From positions 868,001 through 932,000 of the forward strand of contig NZ_FOUE01000001.1 in NCBI RefSeq assembly GCF_900114775.1: DNA of 64,000 bases, given 5' to 3'. Of this stretch, positions 53,972 through 62,848 are shown piece by piece. The notes below the pieces were generated by a model, which had not been told where the DNA came from, ran no database searches, and was given only the letters and a program-made list of their open reading frames with translations. Positions within the stretch are counted from its first letter, which is position 1. The number at the start of each line of letters is the position of its first letter. A program made the position numbers and the translations under genes. This DNA comes from Marinobacter zhejiangensis (GTDB lineage Bacteria; Pseudomonadota; Gammaproteobacteria; Pseudomonadales; Oleiphilaceae).

Positions 53972-53990
53972 TGTTTCGCATATTAAAACA
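53972..53990. promoter_or_regulatory. operator candidate before the FadB-like gene
   Basis: TGTTTCGCATATTAAAACA is a palindrome with outer arms TGTTT/AAACA and a left half (GTTTCGCATA) like those at 35262 and 50257. It lies 27 bases before the AGGAGG-driven start at 54017. Confidence 0.45.
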
Positions 53991-54016
53991 TGATTCCGTG
54001 TTATTCAGGAGGCAAT

Positions 54017-56110
54017 ATGTCTGAGGTCGTTACCTACAGCCGCGAAGGCGCCATTGGTGTGATCACCGTAAACTACCCGCCCGTCAATGCATTGGGCCAC
54101 GCTGTCCGGTCCGGGTTGCTGGCGGCGGTGGAACAGGGGCAGGCCGATGGTGAAGCCCAGGTTCTCCTGCTGGTGTGCGAAGGTCGTACCTTTATGGCCG
54201 GCGCCGACATCCGTGAATTTGGCAAGCCCATGCAAGAGCCAGGATTGCCGCAGGTGATTGACGCCTTCGAAAACTGCCGCAAGCCGGTCGTAGCGGCGAT
54301 TCACGGCACCGCACTGGGTGGCGGTCTGGAAACTGCCCTCGGTTGCCACTATCGCATTGCCCTGACCAGCGCCAAGGTGGGACTGCCGGAAGTCAAACTG
54401 GGCTTGTTGCCCGGCGCTGGCGGTACCCAGCGGTTGCCGCGACTGACGGGTGCCCAGAAGGCCCTGGAAATGATCACAACCGGAGACTTTGTGGCAGCGC
54501 CTCAGGCTCTGGAGCTGGGTATCGTGGATGCGTTGGATGATGGCAAGGATGCGAAGGCCGCGGGCTTGGCCTTTGCCCAGAGCATTGCCGACGAGGGCAA
54601 ACCGGTGCGCCGGGTCCGCGATCTGACCGACAAGGTTGAGGCCGACAAGGGCAGTGCCATCTTCGATCAGTTCCGTGCCGGGTTGCAGAAGAAGGCTCGG
54701 GGTCTGTTCTCGCCGTTTAAATGTGTGGATGCCGTCGAAGCCGCCTTTAACCTGCCATTTGATGACGGTATGACGCGCGAGCGCGAATTGTTCATGGAGT
54801 GCATGGAATCCCCTCAACGTGCTGGCCTGATCCATGCCTTCTTCTCCGAGCGGGAAGTGTCCAAGGTACCGGGTCTTGCTGCAGACACTCCGGTACGTGA
54901 CGTCAAGTCTGTCGGTATCATCGGCGCCGGCACCATGGGTGGCGGCATCGCGATGAACTTTGCCAACGTTGGTATCCCCGTCACCATCGTGGAAGTCCAG
55001 CAAGAGGCCTTGGATCGGGGCCTGGCCATCATTCGGCGTAATTATGAGAACAGCGCCAAGAAAGGTCGCGTCACCCAGGCCCAGGTGGAAGAGCGCATGG
55101 CGCTGATCAAGACCAGTCTGAGCTACGACGACTTCAAGGACGTCGACCTGGTGATCGAGGCTGTGTTCGAAAACATGGCCATCAAGAAAGAGATCTTCGC
55201 CAAGCTGGATGAGGTCTGTAAGCCCGGCGCCATCCTCGCGTCCAACACCTCCACTTTGGATATCGATGAGATCGCATCCGCCACCAAGCGCCCGGAAGAT
55301 GTGGTGGGTATGCACTTCTTCAGTCCGGCCAACGTTATGAAACTGCTGGAAAACGTTCGCGGCAGCAAGACGTCCGACGAGGTAAAGGCGACCGTCATGG
55401 CCGTGGCCAAGACCATCAAGAAAGTGGGTGTACTGGTGGGCAACTGCCACGGCTTCGTCGGCAACCGTATGCTGCACAAGCGCGGTGCCGAAGCTATGGC
55501 CCTGGTCAACGAGGGCGCTACGCCTCAACAGGTGGACAAGGTGCTGACCGATCTGGGTTACCCGATGGGGCAGTTTGCCATGTCCGATCTGGCGGGCATC
55601 GATGTCGGCTACCGTATCCGTGAAGAGCGCCGCAAAGCCGGCGAGGATGTGGAAGCCAGCTGGATGGACAAGCTGGCCGAGCAGGGCCGTTTGGGCCAGA
55701 AGACCCAGGCCGGTGTCTACAAGTACGAAGACGGTAGCCGTGCTCCGGTGGTTGACCCTGCGGTTGACCAGATCATTGCCGATTTCCGGACCGAACAGGG
55801 CATTACCCCCCGGGAAATCAGCGATCAGGAAATCCTCGAACGTTGCATGTACGTGATGATCAATGAGGGTGCCAAGATCCTGGAAGAAGGCATCGCCGAC
55901 CGCGCCCTCGATATCGACGTGGTGTGGATCTATGGCTATGGCTTCCCCGCCTATCGTGGTGGCCCGATGTTCTGGGCCGACCAGGTAGGTCTCGACACCA
56001 TCCTCTCCGCGGTGAAGAAATACCACGACAGCATCGGTGGCGAGCAGTGGCAGCCATCAGCATTGCTCGACAAGCTGGTTAACGAAGGCAAAGCCTTCGG
56101 TGATCTGTAA
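54017..56110 (+). CDS. multifunctional enoyl-CoA hydratase/3-hydroxyacyl-CoA dehydrogenase (FadB/PimE-like)
   Basis: This 697-aa fusion does the hydration and NAD-dependent oxidation steps of beta-oxidation. The crotonase domain (about 1-190) has [24 protein letters not shown] and the Glu pair in [20 protein letters not shown]. The dehydrogenase (about 295-580) has [34 protein letters not shown] and [14 protein letters not shown]. An AGGAGG 7-8 bases before the ATG at 54017 decides the start over 53990. Its length fits the peroxisomal-type or PimE group rather than the E. coli FadB alpha subunit. A thiolase gene follows. Confidence 0.93.
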   Translation: MSEVVTYSREGAIGVITVNYPPVNALGHAVRSGLLAAVEQGQADGEAQVLLLVCEGRTFMAGADIREFGKPMQEPGLPQVIDAFENCRKPVVAAIHGTALGGGLETALGCHYRIALTSAKVGLPEVKLGLLPGAGGTQRLPRLTGAQKALEMITTGDFVAAPQALELGIVDALDDGKDAKAAGLAFAQSIADEGKPVRRVRDLTDKVEADKGSAIFDQFRAGLQKKARGLFSPFKCVDAVEAAFNLPFDDGMTRERELFMECMESPQRAGLIHAFFSEREVSKVPGLAADTPVRDVKSVGIIGAGTMGGGIAMNFANVGIPVTIVEVQQEALDRGLAIIRRNYENSAKKGRVTQAQVEERMALIKTSLSYDDFKDVDLVIEAVFENMAIKKEIFAKLDEVCKPGAILASNTSTLDIDEIASATKRPEDVVGMHFFSPANVMKLLENVRGSKTSDEVKATVMAVAKTIKKVGVLVGNCHGFVGNRMLHKRGAEAMALVNEGATPQQVDKVLTDLGYPMGQFAMSDLAGIDVGYRIREERRKAGEDVEASWMDKLAEQGRLGQKTQAGVYKYEDGSRAPVVDPAVDQIIADFRTEQGITPREISDQEILERCMYVMINEGAKILEEGIADRALDIDVVWIYGYGFPAYRGGPMFWADQVGLDTILSAVKKYHDSIGGEQWQPSALLDKLVNEGKAFGDL

Positions 56111-56235
56111 CTGGCTGGTCTGACCACCTGAATTGCCCGGGGCCGGGCTGGCGGGGTTCCCCCTCACCCCCGCTGGCCCGGCGTTCGGGCTTCTCACTCC
56201 ATGCGTAACCGCGCACTTTTCCGGAGGACATTTCC

Positions 56236-57420
56236 ATGTCTGATGCAGTTATCGTTTCCACGGCCCGTACCGGCCTGGGCAAATCCTATCGCGGCTCCCT
56301 CAACAACACCCACAGTGTGGACCTGGCAGGCCATGTGATCCAACACGCGGTTCAGCGGGCGGGCATCGATCCGGCCATCGTTGAGGACGTCATCCTCGGT
56401 GCCACCTTCCACGAAGGTGCCCAGGGCAAGAACATGGCTCGCCTGGCGGCGATTCGTGGCGGCCTGCCGGTGACCACCGCAGGCATGTCCATCAACCGGT
56501 TCTGCAGCTCCGGTCTGCAGGCCATTGCCCTGGCTGCCCAGCGGGTGGTTTCCGAGAAGATACCGGCCATCGTCGCTGGTGGCGTCGAGTCCATCTCCCT
56601 GTGCCAGAACGACAAGATCAACCAGTTCCGTGCCACCAATGACTGGCTGATGCAGCACAAACCGGAACTGTACCTGTCGATGATCGAAACCGCCGACATC
56701 GTTGCCCAGCGTTACAACGTCAGCCGGGAATCCCAGGATGAATACGCCCTGGCCAGCCAGCAGCGCACGGCAGCGGCCCAGCAAGCGGGCAAATTCGATG
56801 ACGAGATCGTGCCGATGGACGTCACCATGCTGGTGAAGGACAAGGAAACCGGCGAGGTCAGTGAGCAACAGACCACCATCGACCGCGATGAGTGTAATCG
56901 TCCCACCACGACTCTCGAAGGACTGGCTGGCCTGGAGCCAGTGCGTGGCCCCGATCAGTTCATCACTGCCGGTAACGCCAGCCAGCTTTCGGATGGTGCG
57001 TCGGTATGCACGGTGATGGACAGCGTTTACGCCGAGAAGAACAACATTGAGCCAATGGGTATTTTCCGTGGCTTTGCCGTGGCCGGCTGCGAGCCGGATG
57101 AAATGGGCATCGGTCCGGTGTTCGCCATTCCGCGCCTGCTGGAGCGGAACGGCCTGACCATGGACGACATCGGCCTGTGGGAATTGAATGAAGCCTTCGC
57201 CTCCCAGGTGGTGTACTGCCGGGACCGTCTCGGTATTCCGATGGAGAACCTTAACGTCAACGGCGGCTCCATTGCGGTTGGCCACCCCTACGGGGTTACC
57301 GGCTCACGGCTTACCGGCCATGCGTTGATTGAGGGTAAGCGTCGTGGCGCCAAGTATGTGGTGGTCACCATGTGTATCGGCGGCGGTCAGGGCGCCGCCG
57401 GCCTGTTCGAAGTGGTGTAA
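56236..57420 (+). CDS. acetyl-CoA C-acyltransferase (FadA-like thiolase)
   Basis: This 394-aa thiolase has the active Cys in [14 protein letters not shown], the His in [20 protein letters not shown] and the second Cys in [17 protein letters not shown]. It cleaves 3-oxoacyl-CoA to acetyl-CoA and a shortened acyl-CoA. It has a good GGAGG before the ATG, lies 125 bases after the FadB-like gene and ends in a terminator. The pair likely forms a complete beta-oxidation module. Confidence 0.93.
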   Translation: MSDAVIVSTARTGLGKSYRGSLNNTHSVDLAGHVIQHAVQRAGIDPAIVEDVILGATFHEGAQGKNMARLAAIRGGLPVTTAGMSINRFCSSGLQAIALAAQRVVSEKIPAIVAGGVESISLCQNDKINQFRATNDWLMQHKPELYLSMIETADIVAQRYNVSRESQDEYALASQQRTAAAQQAGKFDDEIVPMDVTMLVKDKETGEVSEQQTTIDRDECNRPTTTLEGLAGLEPVRGPDQFITAGNASQLSDGASVCTVMDSVYAEKNNIEPMGIFRGFAVAGCEPDEMGIGPVFAIPRLLERNGLTMDDIGLWELNEAFASQVVYCRDRLGIPMENLNVNGGSIAVGHPYGVTGSRLTGHALIEGKRRGAKYVVVTMCIGGGQGAAGLFEVV

Positions 57421-57429
57421 AACCGGTGA

Positions 57430-57455
57430 GGGGCGAACGCAGGTTCGCCCCTTTT
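57430..57455 (+). terminator. rho-independent terminator after the thiolase
   Basis: GGGGCGAAC, loop GCAG, GTTCGCCCC, then TTTTC. The T-run is short, so some read-through into the dehydrogenase gene downstream is likely. Confidence 0.75.
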
Positions 57456-57511
57456 CTTTAGGCGGAAGATTGCTCCCCATTTGTCACAGCCACCAACAGA
57501 GGCAACGAACC

Positions 57512-59314
57512 GTGCAGCAGAAGATCATCAATACCCAGGACCTGGATTTTCAACTGTTTGAGTTTCACCAGGTAGAGCAGGTGTTGCAGTTCGAGCGTTA
57601 CGGCGACCACAGCCGGGAGACGCTACAGGCCGCCCTCGATGTGGCGTTGAAAGTGGCGGCGGAGGAGTTTGCGCCCCATGCGAGGCTGGTGGATGAAGAA
57701 GAACCGACCTACCAGAACGGTCGGGTGGAGATGCGTCCAGAAGTTAAACAGGCTCTGGATGTGCTGCGGGGCACCGGGTTGATGGCCGCCGGTCAGGACT
57801 ACGAACGTGGAGGGATGCAACTGCCTGCCGCCGTGGCGCAGATGTGTGTTGGCCTGCTCAAGGGCGCCAATGTGGGCACCCAGGCCTATGCCGGGCTGAC
57901 CATTGCCGCCGCCAACCTGATTATGGTGCAGGGCTCGGAAGAGCAGCAGCAACGCTACGCCGAGCCGATGATGGCGGGCCGTTTCTTCGGCACCATGTGC
58001 CTGACGGAACCCCATTCCGGCTCCTCACTCGGGGACCTGCGTACCCGGGCAGAGCCTGCTGACGACGGCAGTTACCGTCTGTTTGGCAACAAGATCTTTA
58101 TTTCCGCTGGCGACCATGAGCTCAGCGACAACATCATCCATATGGTCCTGGCCCGTCTGCCCGATGCGCCCGCCGGGGTCAAAGGCATTTCCCTGTTCCT
58201 GGTGCCCAAGTTCCTGGTCAGTGACGATGGTAGCCTCGGCGAGCGCAATGACGTGGCCCTTGCCGGGTTGATCCACAAGATGGGCTACCGTGGCACCACC
58301 TCCACCATGCTGAACTTTGGCGAACAACAGGGCGCGGTCGGTTACCTGGTGGGTAAGCCGCACCAGGGGCTGGCGGCTATGTTCCATATGATGAACGAGG
58401 CCCGCATCGGCGTGGGCCTGGGGGCGGTGATGCTGGGCTATACCGGCTATCTGCACGCGCTCGATTACGCCCGCGATCGTCGCCAGGGCAGGCCCATGGG
58501 GGAGAAAGATCCGGCGTCGCCCCAGGTCCCATTGATCCGCCACGCCGACATCCGCCGCATGTTGCTGGCCCAGAAGGCTTATGTGGAAGGCGGCCTGGCG
58601 CTGTGCCTGGAAGGCGCGATGCTGGTGGATCAGAAAAAACACGCCGGGACGTCCGAAGCGCGCGAACTGGCCGCTGGCCTGCTGGACCTGCTGACCCCGG
58701 TCATCAAGTCGTGGCCGTCGCAGTTCTGCCTGGAGGCCAATAGCCTGGCGATCCAGGTCCATGGCGGCTATGGCTACACCCGGGAATATCCGGTTGAGCA
58801 GTTCTACCGGGACAACCGGCTTAATCCGATCCATGAGGGCACCCACGGTATCCAGGGCCTGGACCTGCTGGGCCGCAAGGTGTCCATGGCGGACGGCCGG
58901 TTCTATCAGGCACTGCTTGGCCGTATTGAGGACTGTATCGCCGAGGGGCGGGCGGATACCCGTCTCGCGCCTTGTGCGGAACAACTTGCGGATGCGCTCC
59001 AGACATTGGATCGGGCCACCGGAGTCGTCAACTCGGCGAAGGCCCGTGGCGAGGTGGAACCGGCACTGGCAAATGCGTCGTTGTACCTGGAAGCCTTTGG
59101 CCACCTGGTGGTGGGCTGGCTCTGGTTGCGTCAGGGGCTGAAGGCAGCGGCAGGCCTGGCCGGACATGGCGCCCAGTCGGGTGATTTCTATGAAGGCAAG
59201 CTCAAGGCCTGTGAATACTTTGCCCGCTATGAACTGCCACGGGTGCGGAGCCTGAGTGAGCTGTTGCAGTCGGTGGACACCACCGCGTTGGCAATGAGTG
59301 ACGCGGAGTTCTAA
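57512..59314 (+). CDS. 600-aa acyl-CoA dehydrogenase with C-terminal extension
   Basis: This long acyl-CoA dehydrogenase has CLTEPHSGSSLGDLRTRAEP, the FISAGDHEL segment and catalytic Glu in NPIHEGTHGIQGLDLLGRKV. A helical C-terminal domain of about 130 residues follows (LAPCAEQLADALQTL...HLVVGWLWLRQGLKAAA), as in the AcdA/DmdC-like class. The GTG at 57512 after AGAGGCAA gives a family-like N-terminus (QQKIINTQDLDFQLFE); the frame from 57329 overlaps the thiolase and terminator and is rejected. It would open a beta-oxidation cycle with the FadB/FadA-like genes. Confidence 0.9.
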   Translation: MQQKIINTQDLDFQLFEFHQVEQVLQFERYGDHSRETLQAALDVALKVAAEEFAPHARLVDEEEPTYQNGRVEMRPEVKQALDVLRGTGLMAAGQDYERGGMQLPAAVAQMCVGLLKGANVGTQAYAGLTIAAANLIMVQGSEEQQQRYAEPMMAGRFFGTMCLTEPHSGSSLGDLRTRAEPADDGSYRLFGNKIFISAGDHELSDNIIHMVLARLPDAPAGVKGISLFLVPKFLVSDDGSLGERNDVALAGLIHKMGYRGTTSTMLNFGEQQGAVGYLVGKPHQGLAAMFHMMNEARIGVGLGAVMLGYTGYLHALDYARDRRQGRPMGEKDPASPQVPLIRHADIRRMLLAQKAYVEGGLALCLEGAMLVDQKKHAGTSEARELAAGLLDLLTPVIKSWPSQFCLEANSLAIQVHGGYGYTREYPVEQFYRDNRLNPIHEGTHGIQGLDLLGRKVSMADGRFYQALLGRIEDCIAEGRADTRLAPCAEQLADALQTLDRATGVVNSAKARGEVEPALANASLYLEAFGHLVVGWLWLRQGLKAAAGLAGHGAQSGDFYEGKLKACEYFARYELPRVRSLSELLQSVDTTALAMSDAEF

Positions 59315-59350
59315 TGGACCTGCCCGCCCAGGCGGAAGGGGCGGGTCACC

Positions 59351-59935
59351 TCAGGGTTTGCCTCCAAGCATCACCCGAACCGCTGTACAGGCGTCTTCCA
59401 GTTCGGCCTCTTGCGGTTCTCGACCGCAGATGATGTCGCTGTACAGGCAGGACTCGGCCAGTCTCACCATGAAATAAGACAGGCTGTCGATGCTCAGGGG
59501 CGGATCGATTTTTCCCCGTTGCACCTGGTCACGCAGAGTGCGGGAGTTGGCCTCAACCGTGCGGGCATGGACCGTTGAGTGTGTCGACGTCAGGATCCGG
59601 AGGGCATATTCCGAATCCTCATGAATGAAACGTCGCAACGGTTCAAAGTGCAGCAACACCGAATTGACGTGACGGTATACGCCGACGACAAAATCCACCC
59701 CATCGCCGGGGATTTCCTGCAGGGCCTGCATTCGCAGTGGCTCATACAGCGACCACATGACCTCGCCCAACAGCAGGTCCTTGTTGCCTACCCAGCGAAA
59801 CAGCGTCGCACGACCAATATTCAATTCTGCGGCAAGTGATGCCAAATGAATTCGTTCACCCTTGAGCCAGTGACGACGGGCTCGTCGCAGGGCTTCGGCG
59901 GGCGTCGCTTTTAGAGTTGTATTGTTGTTATCCAC
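59351..59935 (-). CDS. TetR family transcriptional regulator
   Basis: This 194-aa regulator has an N-terminal TetR helix-turn-helix (LASLAAELNIGRATLFRWVGNKDLLLGEV, about residues 30-58) and an all-helical ligand domain resembling QsdR-type regulators. A GTG at 59935 with GAGG five bases before it is preferred to a TTG at 59974. It is convergent with the 600-aa dehydrogenase gene and divergent from the Met-rich gene. Direct repeats 30-60 bases upstream of its start suggest self-regulation. Confidence 0.85.
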   Translation of the reverse strand: MDNNNTTLKATPAEALRRARRHWLKGERIHLASLAAELNIGRATLFRWVGNKDLLLGEVMWSLYEPLRMQALQEIPGDGVDFVVGVYRHVNSVLLHFEPLRRFIHEDSEYALRILTSTHSTVHARTVEANSRTLRDQVQRGKIDPPLSIDSLSYFMVRLAESCLYSDIICGREPQEAELEDACTAVRVMLGGKP

Positions 59936-59964
59936 TGAAACCTCGAATTGGCAGCCATTCCATT

Positions 59965-59994
59965 CTATACACAATACTTTGTCCTATACACAAT
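59965..59994. promoter_or_regulatory. direct repeats CTATACACAAT before the TetR gene
   Basis: CTATACACAAT occurs exactly twice (59965-59975 and 59984-59994), with starts 19 bases apart. The position upstream of the TetR gene and the two-turn spacing suit an operator pair; the binding protein is inferred. Confidence 0.5.
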
Positions 59995-60053
59995 CCGACG
60001 TTGGTTTCTCTGGGTGGTGCAGGGCACGGTTCATGGTCTTGGCATGCGCCGTG

Positions 60054-60065
60054 ATGGAATTGTGA
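60054..60065 (+). promoter_or_regulatory. shared 12-mer upstream of the Met-rich gene
   Basis: ATGGAATTGTGA ends 98 bases before the Met-rich gene start. The identical 12-mer occurs at 62747-62758, upstream of msrAB. It is a plausible box for the response regulator encoded at 60532. A 12-bp palindrome CCCGTTAACGGG (60092-60103) lies between the box and the gene. Confidence 0.5.
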
Positions 60066-60136
60066 ACTTTACTTTATAGAGTGTTTTATACCCCGTTAAC
60101 GGGCCGTGAAGGCCCGGGTGCACTCTGGGCCCTGAA

Positions 60137-60157
60137 ACCTGCAAACGGTTTGCAGGT
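60137..60157. repeat. 9-bp-arm inverted repeat in the Met-rich gene leader
   Basis: ACCTGCAAA, loop CGG, TTTGCAGGT ends 6 bases before the ATG at 60164 and includes the AGGT of its probable ribosome binding site. It could hide that site in a hairpin or be a protein-binding palindrome. Confidence 0.5.
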
Positions 60158-60163
60158 GCTCCG

Positions 60164-60535
60164 ATGGGGAAACGCACAATGACGATCACCAAGAAACGTA
60201 CTCAAACACATCGTAACTCGTCCTGGCTGGCGGCGATGGTGATGCCGATCGCCATGATGGCTGGTCTGGTGCAGGCCGGTGACATGGCCGATAACGGTGG
60301 AATGATGGACGACAGCACCATGGAGTCCGGTAGCCACAGCATGGGCATGGGAAGTGCTGGCATGGGCCACCCTCCCATGGCGGCTGATGGCATGGCCGAG
60401 GGTAAAATGGCAGATGACATGGCCGGCGACATGGGCGATGGTATGAAAAGCAGCGACGACGGGATGGGCGACAGCATGGCCGCCCCGATGATGGATGACA
60501 GCAAAACGATGATGGGTGAACCCGCGAACCAATGA
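60164..60535 (+). CDS. exported methionine-rich protein (MrpX-like scavenger)
   Basis: This 123-aa protein (118 if the ATG at 60179 is used) has a basic N-terminus, a hydrophobic signal segment (WLAAMVMPIAMMAGLVQAG) and a low-complexity mature part rich in Met, Asp and Gly. Of about 85 mature residues, 19 are Met and none are Cys. The composition resembles MrpX of Azospira, a sacrificial methionine protein oxidised by hypochlorite and repaired by a periplasmic reductase. A Cu-binding role is an alternative. Its TGA overlaps the response-regulator ATG (ATGA), so the two are translated together. Confidence 0.8.
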   Translation: MGKRTMTITKKRTQTHRNSSWLAAMVMPIAMMAGLVQAGDMADNGGMMDDSTMESGSHSMGMGSAGMGHPPMAADGMAEGKMADDMAGDMGDGMKSSDDGMGDSMAAPMMDDSKTMMGEPANQ

Positions 60536-61233
60536 CGCGAACGGTACTGATAATCGAGGATAACCCGGGGATTGCCCAGCTGGTGCGTATGCACGTGGAA
60601 GACCTGGGCATGACGGCCGTCCACCGGGACCGTGGTGATACCGGGCTGGAACGCTATCGCCAGGGTGGTATCGACCTGGTGGTTCTGGACCTGATGCTGC
60701 CGGGGCTGGATGGCCTGTCGGTGTGCCGGGAGATTCGCAGCGGTCCGGGCTATGTGCCGGTGCTGATGCTGACGGCTAAAACCACCGAGCTGGACCGGGT
60801 GCTGGGGCTGGAAATGGGTGCGGATGATTACCTCACCAAGCCTTTCAGCGTGGCGGAGCTGGCGGCCCGCATCAAGGCCCTGTTCCGGCGGGTTGATGCC
60901 ATGGCTGGGCCAGCGGTTGGCAATGATGAGGACACGGTGATCCACAGCCAGGACCTGACCATTGATCCTGCCCGGCGCAAGGTGAATGTTGAGGGCGGGG
61001 ATGTGGACCTGACCGCGCGGGAGTTCGACCTGTTGCTGCATTTTGCCCGCAACCCTGGACGGGTGTTCAGCCGCACCCAGCTGCTGGATGCGGTCTGGGG
61101 CTACAACCATGAAGGCTACGAACATACCGTCAACACGCACATCAACCGCCTCCGCAACAAGATCGAGGCCGATCCGGCCAACCCCCGTTTCATCCAGACG
61201 GTGTGGGGCGTGGGCTACCGATTCGGGGACTGA
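60532..61233 (+). CDS. OmpR-family response regulator
   Basis: This 233-aa regulator has a receiver domain (phospho-acceptor Asp53 in LVVLDLMLPGLDG, Lys in LTKPFSV) and a C-terminal winged helix (FDLLLHFARNPGRVFSRTQLLDAVWG, VNTHINRLRNKIE). It is translationally coupled to the Met-rich protein and followed two bases later by its sensor kinase. It most likely controls the Met-rich operon and msrAB through the shared 12-mer; OmpR-type regulators of copper or hypochlorite stress are the nearest known parallels. Confidence 0.94.
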   Translation: MTRTVLIIEDNPGIAQLVRMHVEDLGMTAVHRDRGDTGLERYRQGGIDLVVLDLMLPGLDGLSVCREIRSGPGYVPVLMLTAKTTELDRVLGLEMGADDYLTKPFSVAELAARIKALFRRVDAMAGPAVGNDEDTVIHSQDLTIDPARRKVNVEGGDVDLTAREFDLLLHFARNPGRVFSRTQLLDAVWGYNHEGYEHTVNTHINRLRNKIEADPANPRFIQTVWGVGYRFGD

Positions 61234-61235
61234 CC

Positions 61236-62708
61236 ATGCTGAATACCCTGTACACACGCCTGGCCCTCGGCCTGTGCCTGCTGCTGGTGGCGGTCGGCCT
61301 GCTGTATTCGTTTATCAGCCTGTATTCACTGCGGGAGTACAATGCCTCGGTGAACCAGGAGCTCTATCGGGGGCTGGCGAGTCGGCTGGTGCAGGACCGT
61401 AACCTGGTGGATCAGGGCCACCTGGATGAAACCGCGCTGAAGGAACTGTTTGCCCTCTATATGACCATCAACCCCAGCATTGAAATCTACCTGCTGGATG
61501 GCGATGGCAAGATCCTGGCCTACTCCGCCGACCCCGACAAAATCAAACGCAATTCGGTATCACTGGCGCCGATCCGCACGCTGCTCAGCGACATGGATGC
61601 CTATCCGGTCCTGGGGGATGATCCTCGCAGTCACGAGCGCCAGAAAATCTTCTCGGTGACTCCGGTTCCCTCTGCCGAACACCCGGAAGGCTACCTCTAT
61701 GTGGTGCTGCGCGGAGAGGAGTTCGACAATGCCGAGATGATGGCGCGGGATGGCCGCTTTATCGAGATGAGTGCCTGGGCTGTGGCGGTCAGCCTGGTGG
61801 GTGGCCTGCTCGCAGGACTGTGGCTGTTCCGTCTGTTGACCCGTCGCTTGAGTGAACTGACGGATCTGGTGGAACAGTTTGAGACCAACGATATGGCCCC
61901 CCCGGATCGTCAGACCTGGCAACAGCGGCGACCGGTGGTGCGGGACGAAATCGATTACCTGGGGGTTGCCTTTGATCGTATGGCTGAGCGCATCGCCAGC
62001 CAGATTGAGCAGCTTCAGGACAAAGACGCCCTGCGCCGGCGGCTGGTGGCCCAGGTGTCCCACGACCTGCGCACGCCCCTGGCGTCGATACAGGGTTATG
62101 TGGAAAGCCTGAGAATGAAGCGGGCCAGCCTCAGTGAAGCCGAGCAGCAACAGTTTCTCGATGTCGCCCTGGCGGAGTGCCGTCGTCTCAGCCAGCTGGT
62201 GGACGAGCTGTTTGAACTTGCCGCCCTGGAGGCGCAGGAGAAACAGCCTCGGCCAGAACCCTTCCCACTGCCGGAGCTGCTTCATGACGTGGCCCAGAAG
62301 CACGCGCCCAAGGCCGCTGCCTCTGGTATTACCGTGAGGGTGGAAGGCTCGCCGGCGCTGCCACTGGCCTTTGGTGATCTGGCCATGACCGAACGGGTTC
62401 TGGACAACCTGATTGGCAATGCCATTGCCTACAGCCCGGCAGGTGCAGAGGTTGTGCTCACCATGGCCTCGCGGGATCACGGGGTCCAGGTGCGAGTGCA
62501 GGACAACGGGCCGGGTATCCCGGACGCGGACCTGCCCCACATCTTTGATGCCTTCTACCGCGGAAGTTCAGGCACGGTGGTTGGTCATGCCGGGCTCGGG
62601 CTGGCCATTGCCAAGCGCATCATGAGCCTGCAAAACGGCCAGATTGAAGTGGCCAACCGGCGCCCTTCTGGGGCGGAGTTTTCGATGTGGTTGCCCAAGG
62701 CCGGTTGA
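61236..62708 (+). CDS. membrane sensor histidine kinase
   Basis: This 490-aa kinase has TM1 (about residues 8-30), a periplasmic sensing region of about 150 residues, TM2 (about 180-205), HAMP, the phospho-acceptor His276 in AQVSHDLRTPLASIQG, and an ATPase with DNLIGNAIAY, DNGPGIPDAD and GHAGLGLAIAKRI. The periplasmic domain ends with SVTPVPSAEHPEGYLYVVLRG and shows a PAS-like pattern, but no sensing residues can be named. The ATG at 61236 is preferred over 61203. It is the third gene of the Met-rich operon. Confidence 0.93.
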   Translation: MLNTLYTRLALGLCLLLVAVGLLYSFISLYSLREYNASVNQELYRGLASRLVQDRNLVDQGHLDETALKELFALYMTINPSIEIYLLDGDGKILAYSADPDKIKRNSVSLAPIRTLLSDMDAYPVLGDDPRSHERQKIFSVTPVPSAEHPEGYLYVVLRGEEFDNAEMMARDGRFIEMSAWAVAVSLVGGLLAGLWLFRLLTRRLSELTDLVEQFETNDMAPPDRQTWQQRRPVVRDEIDYLGVAFDRMAERIASQIEQLQDKDALRRRLVAQVSHDLRTPLASIQGYVESLRMKRASLSEAEQQQFLDVALAECRRLSQLVDELFELAALEAQEKQPRPEPFPLPELLHDVAQKHAPKAAASGITVRVEGSPALPLAFGDLAMTERVLDNLIGNAIAYSPAGAEVVLTMASRDHGVQVRVQDNGPGIPDADLPHIFDAFYRGSSGTVVGHAGLGLAIAKRIMSLQNGQIEVANRRPSGAEFSMWLPKAG

Positions 62709-62746
62709 AGGGCGCTGGGTGACCGATGGCCCTATCGTCGGATGTT

Positions 62747-62758
62747 ATGGAATTGTGA
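62747..62758 (+). promoter_or_regulatory. shared 12-mer upstream of msrAB
   Basis: ATGGAATTGTGA, identical to 60054-60065, lies 38 bases after the kinase stop and 90 bases before the msrAB start. This indicates a separate promoter for msrAB under the same control as the Met-rich gene. Confidence 0.5.
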
Positions 62759-62848
62759 GAATTTGCCCATCAGGGTGTGAAGTGACAGCCGCATGCTGGA
62801 GTCTGAAGACAACAGACAGGCCCAGGGTAGGCCAGAGAGGTAAATAAC

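Noticed and set aside
54005..56026. A 673-codon open frame antisense to the FadB-like gene, and many other long antisense frames
   Set aside because: High GC and strong third-position bias leave mirror frames open. Its residue composition (His/Gly/Asp-rich) is not protein-like, and the sense strand encodes a clear enzyme.
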